Made by a program: the position numbers and the translations under genes. The notes under the pieces are model-generated. The model ran no database searches. It saw only the letters and a list, made by a program, of their open reading frames with translations, and was not told where the DNA came from. A DNA stretch of 64,000 nt from Pelobates cultripes (lineage: Eukaryota > Chordata > Amphibia > Anura > Pelobatidae), in the NCBI GenBank assembly GCA_933207985.1, contig OW240913.1:323898512-323962511 (forward strand). The letters run 5' to 3'. The number at the start of each line of letters is the position of its first letter. Position 1 is the first letter of the stretch. Shown in pieces: positions 57,951-64,000 of the stretch.

Positions 57951-59248
57951 CTAGCCCCAAACAGCAGTGCTTAGTCTAGTGGACTCAACTATCAAACTAT
58001 TAGGCTCAAACTCCAAGCATTGGCAAGCAGACTACATTGTGTTCTATAAGCCTCAATTGTAGTACATTAAGACATTTGAAATTTAAATAAAGAAATATGT
58101 GGATATGGATATGATAGCAAGTTCTGTGATTAAAACAGCATGTGACACCTTTGAAAGGTTTACAGTACCAGGTCCTTTTTTTACATCCCGTGAACCAGGA
58201 GACTCATTTTGCACACTCTTCTGGCAAAACGAGAGTTACTGTAGAACAACATAAAATAGAATGTCTGCCTTGTGCAGAGAGAACGATTAGCCTGTCCAAA
58301 ATGACTTTAGTTACTTCCTGCATTTACCATCATAATCGTCTGAGCTTGCTTCCCATGGGATCAGGAAAACACTGCCCATCCTGCGACGGACGCAGGAAAG
58401 ACAAAAAGACAATCCAAGGGACAGCAAAGAGAGAAGAAGTGCAAAGCATTTTCTAGTGGTGTGTGTGTCAAACATGGCCAGAAGCCTGATAACAAGGAAA
58501 GGAGTTTAGCTACTTAACAGGCTTCACATCCTTCCTCTTCACTTCACTTCGCAGGCATACCACTGTGAAGAGACACTGGCAGACTATCTGCTCTTACTCG
58601 GAAATGCTCAGAATTCCCTGAACTTAGCTGGTGAGATTTTTAGCATTGTCGTCATAGTCATTTGTTTTCCAGTTTCCAGATGCATTCAGCATTCTAGAAA
58701 TTAATAAAACGTGATCGCCTTGCCAGGTCTGACTGCTAATAATTTTACCAAGTGATAAATATGCAAGTATGAAAGCAACTTTATACTTACATGGTAATCT
58801 AACCATTTCACTGGCGGCACGCTGGAAGCTAAACGTTATTAGCTGTGCAGAAATACATTAGATCCATCTATTCTTTTATATGTAATAAAGGGTATACTTT
58901 TAATGTAGCTCATTCCTCTAACTTCTCTAGTGATTGACAGATTTACACGCTACCATGCATTAGTCAGAAAAGTCTTTGACACGTTCCTCAAACATTTGTT
59001 CCTTTTTAAATTCAGGCTCATTAAAGAGGAGCAGTCACTTTTAGCAACCATTAGTTATTGCATATGCACATACCCAATGTTTAAATTCCAATTTTTTTTT
59101 TTTTTTTAATTCCAATTTTTTTTCCTTAAAGTCACCTATAACCTTTGTTAAGTTTGCTTTCATATAAAGCTTCACTTCTTTTAATAAAAAAAAAGGTGGA
59201 CCTGTCAACCCCCTAAACCACTCATGCTCACTGTGAAGAGCATGACAT
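57951..59248. other. Intron or intergenic DNA, nothing recognised
   Basis: The stretch 58140-58640 has few simple repeats and an open frame of 104 codons (58142-58456) with no known match. It could be conserved non-coding DNA, but nothing in the sequence alone shows this. Confidence 0.35.
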
Positions 59249-59722
59249 TTAAAGGACCACTATAGGCACCCAGACCACTTCAGCTTAATGAAGTGGTCTG
59301 GGTGCCAGATCCAGCTAGGGTTAACCCCTTTTTTCTATAAACATAGTTTCAGAGAAACTGCTATGTTTATATTAGGGTTAATACAGCCTCTAGTGGCTGT
59401 CTCATTGACAGCCGATAGAGGCACTTGCGTGCTTCTCACTGATTTTCACAGTGAGAAGACGCCAGCGTCCATAGGAAAGCATTGTGAATGCTTTCCTATG
59501 AGACTGGCTGAATGCGCGCACGGCTCTTGCCGCGCATGCGCATTCAGCCGAGGAGGCGGAGAGGAGGAGGAGAGCTCCCCGCCCGGTGCTGGAGAAAGAA
59601 GTTTAACCCCTTCCTCACCCTATAGCCGGCGGGAGGGGGACCATGAGGGTGGGGGGCACCCTCAGAGCACTATAGTGCCAGGAAAATGAGTATGTTTTCC
59701 TGGCACTGTAGTGGTCCTTTAA
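59249..59722 (+). mobile_element. Family A TTAA MITE with an NRF1-like site
   Basis: TTAAAGGACCACTATAGGC at the left and CACTGTAGTGGTCCTTTAA at the right, 474 bases. The interior contains CGCGCATGCGCA at about 59531, which fits the NRF1 palindrome. The 133-codon frame across it is spurious. Confidence 0.94.
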
Positions 59723-59766
59723 TCTATACATTGTGCTACAAAATATGTAGACTAGGAGAAAATTTA

Positions 59767-59801
59767 TATATTATATATATACACACACACACACACACAC
59801 A
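59767..59801. repeat. (TA)n(CA)n microsatellite
   Basis: Short TA run passing into about twelve CA repeats, directly at the left end of the Tc1-like element. Confidence 0.95.
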
Positions 59802-60608
59802 TCCTAGATCTGAATGAATGAAATATTCTTCTGAAATACTTTGTTCTTTACATAGTTGAATGTACTGACAAAAATCACAAAAATTAAGAAATGGAAATCA
59901 AATTTTTCAACCCATGGAGGTCTGGATTTGGAGTCATACTCAAAATTAAAGTGGAAAAACACACTACAGGCTGATCCAACTTTGATGTAATGTCCTTAAA
60001 ACAAGTCAAAATGAGGCTCAGTAGTGTGTGTGGCCTCCATGTGCCTGTATGACCTCCCTACAACGCCTGTGCGTGCTCCTGATCAGGTGGCGGATGGTCT
60101 CCTGAGGGATCTCCTCCCAGACCTGGACTAAAGCATCTGCCAACTCCTGGACAGTCTGTGGATGGAGCGAGACATGATGTCCCAGATGTGCTCAATTGGA
60201 TTCAGGTCTGGGGAACAGACGGGCCAGTCCATAGCATCAATGCCTTCGTCTTGCAGGAACTGCTGACACTCAACAGCCACATGAGGTCTAGCATTGTCTC
60301 GCATTAAGAGGAACCCAGTGCCAACCACACCAGCATATGGCCTCACAAGGGGTCTGAGGATCTCATCTCGGTACCTAATGGCAGTCAGGCTACCTCTGGC
60401 GAGCACATGGAGGGCTGTGCGGCCCCCCAAAGAAATGCCACCCCACACCATTACTAACCCACTGCCAAACCGGTCATGCTGGAGGATGTTGCAGACAGCA
60501 GAACGTTCTCCACGGCATCTCTAGACTCTGTCACGTCTGTCACATGTGCTCAGTGAGAACCTGCTTTCATCTGTGAAGAGCAGAGGCAGAAACTGGCAGG
60601 ACACGGAG
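59802..60608 (-). mobile_element. Tc1-like transposon, 5'-truncated
   Basis: Its 3' terminal part starts at the CCTAGATCTGAATGAATG side and includes a transposase relic. The other end is lost: at about 60608 the sequence changes abruptly to unrelated retroelement DNA, so one terminal repeat is absent. Confidence 0.8.
60018..60590 (-). pseudogene. Tc1-like transposase pseudogene (catalytic domain)
   Basis: Minus-strand reading gives DESRFSL (first catalytic Asp) near 60555-60575, then MVWGGISLGG, LMRDNARPHVA (second Asp) and SPDLNPIEHIWD (Glu). This is the DDE domain of the Tc1 family. An in-frame TAG at 60521-60523 separates the first Asp from the rest. A frameshift near 60150-60165 moves the C-terminal tail (VQVWEEIPQETIRHLI) out of frame. 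The N-terminal DNA-binding half is missing, so it cannot encode an active enzyme. Confidence 0.92.
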
Positions 60609-60619
60609 AATAGCACCAG

Positions 60620-61105
60620 AACCAAATAAGGGGGACTCATACTAGCACCGTTGGAGGTTTACAGCGCGACCCCCAATAGCGAGAGGGAGCCAATGATTGG
60701 CCCCACCACATGCGATTGCGATCATCATAATTACCTTTCAAAACCAGTAGCATATAACTGCAACGGCCCTATACCCATACCCCGCCCGAAGGGATGATCA
60801 GGCCAGGCTACTAGATACGTAGACATGACCCACACGGACACTAGCTCTATAACAGCTCTTGTGGACAGTCTCAAACAACCTTGGCCTGACCGCACGATTA
60901 CTGCAGACCCCTACTACGCACCATCATTTTATACATGTTAATGTAATATCAAAATTGTGCCTCTTTTACACGCTATTTATATACTGTTTATTATGCTGTT
61001 CCTACTATACGCAAATGTTGTCGTGGCGACACGACCTCTGGTGTCATCTTGTGCACAGACAAAAAGAATAAAAAAAATAAAAAAAAAACTGGCAGCCAAG
61101 ATGGT
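60620..61105 (+). mobile_element. Retroelement 3' end with A-rich tail
   Basis: GC-balanced sequence ending TGTGCACAGACAAAAAGAAT and an A-rich tail at 61065-61089. It looks like a LINE 3' end. No domain is recognisable. It abuts the broken end of the Tc1-like element. Confidence 0.5.
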
Positions 61106-62245
61106 GGGATGTGTTCCCTCATAGCTCCTACACGTGCAAGCAAAAAAAAAAAAAAAAAAACAGCTAACATTGCCCCAAAAAGCATTGGTAGCAACTTCCT
61201 GAGAACGGGGAACTGACAGGCACCTAAGGGGAACACGACGACTCCTAATTTGTGCCGATACACTGAAAACTAAAGCCATTTGACCATGCGGCCTAGCTTA
61301 TTGAGCGGCCTGTTGCCAGGGAGAGGCGGCCGATCTCCCGACATAGAGCTCGCCAGCACCGCAGTTCCCCCTGCCACCCCCGAAAGGCCACCGCATCACA
61401 ACGTTCACATCTCTGGGAGAGCAAGACAATTCGAAGTTCGTTTTGATGACAACTGTCGGATGTTTTGGGAGCGGGTTTATACCAGAACCCCCAACACTGC
61501 TACGCCTGCAGAGTCCATAGCCTCCACGGCAGTGCCGGACCACCGATCCCACACAGAGGTATCTCGTGACAGCTGCCCTCCTACCCGACTGGTTCCCCGA
61601 CCCTCAAAGGACCATCTGGCCCGAGATTCAGCGGAAAACAGGAGGGATCTTGTACACACGACATCGGGTCAAGGGGAGTGAAGAGGTCTGGCATAACAGA
61701 CTGCTTGCAGTCTATCGGCAAGAAACCAAGCTACTCATACAAGATAGCAAAGCGACCATGGATGTGAAGACTGAGCGACATACCTGTGGAGTGGGATGAA
61801 CCTGAAGAGTGAAGAATCTGTTCAACTGCAATACTTCAGTTAACATTACAGCGAATTTTATGTCTTCCTTTACTCATTTTATATTATGTTTACTACCCAG
61901 TGGCACCTCATCAAGCATTGTCTAGCACAGTTAATAATCTTCATATTTACCTACTGCCAATAAGTCTAGCTAACCATGGCTGTTTGTACACATAACTTCT
62001 AGAGATTATTGCCTAGCTTGTTTGCAACCACCCTACCCTTTATCTGCTAGACGTGCCTGGCATTTCTAATACTCTTGTTCCTTATTTTTATGTTCATTAT
62101 TATTATTTTTAAAATTGTGCAGATTCAGCAAATATCATGCCCATGTTATACATTGTATGTTACTTTGAATGCCTACTTTTGCTGGTGTGGCACTTTAAGC
62201 TTTTTTGTATTTCCATGCACATCAAAAAAATAAAAGAATAATTGT
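61090..62245 (+). mobile_element. Second retroelement piece in tandem, unassigned
   Basis: Starting CTGGCAGCCAAGATGGTGGG, a 5'-UTR-like opening, it carries an open frame of 133 codons (61280-61681, plus; contains RARQFEVRFDDNCRMFWERV) without a known domain. It ends in an A/T-rich 3' region with AAAAAAATAAAAGAATAA near 62224. It may be the 5' part joined to the 3' part of a deleted LINE. The protein match is unknown to me. Confidence 0.4.
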
Positions 62246-63670
62246 TTTTTTTAAATGTAAATCCAGTAGAGATATAACTGGTAAAGATCTGCTTTACTCA
62301 TATTCCAACACTAATATTAATCATCTATTTCAGGGACAGGCCTGCTACCTCAAAACTAATTTAGTGCCAGAATTTTTTTTAAATGTTATCCAAGCAGACA
62401 ATGTGCCTTTATTAGTCTATTCTCATTAATCTACTGGTCATTGACCATATAAAGGAATATTATTTGTATTCTTCTTAGCAGCCAAAGTACACCATTTATA
62501 ACAATCAAGAAAGTCGTGTTTTCTCATTCCAAATCTTCACCTGCTCTCTCTAAAACACCGCAATACATACATAAAGGAAATATCCCATAATGTTTACATG
62601 CATTTAAGCTTTCTCAGGTAGGCAATATAGAAATCAATTTAAAGAGATCATTACTGACCACTTATAACGTTCATTCTGCTTTCACAGTAGTTCACAAATT
62701 ATATACTAGTCACAGGCTGACAACTTTGCAAGCGATTCACTTTTTGACATGGATTATCCTGCAAAAACTATGTACTACTACTAGTCTAAGTAGATTCATT
62801 TTGCGGTTTATTCATCTTTTGAAAAGGATTATCTGTATATTATATATTTCCACCAGTCCAAAAGCAAATCTGATGCCTAGAGTTTATTCACTAAACAGTA
62901 AGTTGCAATAAATGAAAAACTGAATTGCAAAAATTTAGGCTAAAAACAGTGAGCTGTGACTATTGGGGATTTTTTTCAATATAGCATTTATTTTGCAATG
63001 TAGTCTTTAAATAAACTGGCAATTGTACTTAATTGAGAAACTACATTAATATATCTGCCCAATTTATGTATAGTTTTATCATGTTTGGATAGGTAGGTTT
63101 AGACATAGCAGCAGCTGAAGTTTTGATTTTGTAAGACATCTAAAAAACAAAACCAAAAAACCCTTACAATTATTTCTGCAATTTCTTTCCATAGAATTGA
63201 TTGGAATCCTGGCAGCTGAAGCCAGGTATCCCAGTGTTTCAAATAAGGGAGAAGCATTCAATACCTGTTAGGAATTTCCTGGGTGTATCCACAGGTATGT
63301 TGGGGTCAAGGTAACCACAGAAGCAGATCTCTAGGCTTCCTGCCAATATCAGATATGTTGGACTCCTAGGAAACAAACAGTAAATATTTAATCATGACTG
63401 CCTTTACTAAGCATGCCAGTGAACACATTACTAATCTTGTCTTTTATCCCCACACATTTTCCTTCATTAACAAAATGTGAAGTTTCACCAGCTGACCAAA
63501 AACAAGCAAAAATAAGAATATTGAGGCAATGGGGGTGGGGAGGTCCTTTCAAGCATAGTCATCAAGTGTAGCTGTAATTAATCAAATCTATAAGTTCACC
63601 ATGTAATATAAGGCAAAAGCAAATTATATTTATTTTATTTTTATTTTCTAAAAGGTCAGACAGCTTGGAC
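62246..63670. other. Intron or intergenic DNA, nothing recognised
   Basis: AT-rich sequence. A piece near 62882-62990 (TTCACTAAACAGTAAGTTGC) slightly recalls the family G start. No exon found. Confidence 0.4.
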
Positions 63671-63940
63671 TTAAAGGGACACCATAGGCACCAAGACCAC
63701 TGATAGACAGCCACTAGAGGGACTTCCAGGTGCTTAGACGACTTTTGGTCACCTAAATGACATCCTTCCAGCGTCACCGGAATCCCCAAAGGAAAGCATT
63801 GTATAATGGTTTCCTATGAGGACATCCTAATGCGAGCATGGCCATTGGCATGCATGTGTATTAGGTCTTTAACCACTTCAGCGCTGCGGGGTGCACTGTA
63901 GAAACCTATAGTGCCAGGAAAAATTATAGATTCTCTAAGT
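63671..63940 (+). repeat. Family A relative, diverged
   Basis: TTAAAGGGACACCATAGGCAC at the left, then CACTAGAGGGACTTCC, CCCCAAAGGAAAGCATTG and CTATAGTGCCAGGAAAA near the right. It belongs with the subfamily at 48975 and 33000. The left dyad around AAGTGGTCTGG is deleted. The last 60 bases of the window show nothing. Confidence 0.75.
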
Positions 63941-64000
63941 CAAAAGCTTATCAAGTATAATTTTTGGGTTCCTAGGGCTGCAACTTGTTCACGATTATGT

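Noticed and set aside
59288..59689. 133-codon open frame as a gene
   Set aside because: Lies entirely inside a family A MITE; other copies do not keep the frame.

Overview
The window is nuclear DNA from a vertebrate, most likely an anuran amphibian. Short exons lie in a very large non-coding space, polyA-tailed LINE fragments are frequent, and there are many short elements beginning TTAAAGG, the end type described for Kolobok/T2 MITEs of Xenopus. A frog-type LINE tail is also present. I cannot name the species. It does not look like Xenopus, but that is an impression.

Only one host coding segment can be supported: the first coding exon of the Dispatched homologue DISP1, on the minus strand at 5600-6087. 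It has a polypyrimidine tract and acceptor on one side and a GT donor on the other. The rest of DISP1 lies beyond the left edge. Everything from 6121 rightward is upstream of this exon, so it is 5' intron (perhaps with non-coding leader exons) or intergenic DNA. DISP1 releases cholesterol-modified Hedgehog ligand from producing cells; this exon encodes its cytosolic N-terminal tail.

Mobile DNA fills much of the rest. Several MITE families are TTAA-flanked. The commonest (called A here) has ends reading TTAAAGGACCACTATAG, occurs at least seven times with recognisable ends, and contains CpG-rich interiors. Family B (TTAAAGGGACACTATAGTCACC) has five clear copies. One B copy carries a truncated LINE with a perfect 12-bp target duplication. 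Two hAT-type elements have perfect 8-bp target duplications. There are also a decayed Tc1-like transposase, remnants of L1/Tx1-like and other LINEs, and a reverse-transcriptase relic that looks DIRS-like.

The most unusual object is a 3.3-kb TTAA-flanked element at 16358-19663. Its ends read CCCCTTAAGGAC. Long inverted arms each carry an inward CCAAT plus TATA arrangement. Between them lie a 25-bp minisatellite of about 25 units and a second array of a palindrome-like GAGGGTGACCCCCTC motif about every 60 bp. It has no recognisable transposase. A second, uninterrupted copy of the host repeat near 1980 shows the empty target site. Other structures include an alternating inverted-repeat element (36283-37438), an AT-rich cruciform (51049-51158) and several minisatellites.

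Long stretches (3.2-5.5, 8.7-11.2, 11.4-15.0, 46.4-49.0, 52.7-54.4, 62.3-63.6 kb) show nothing I can identify. The longer open reading frames there match nothing I know and look like chance.
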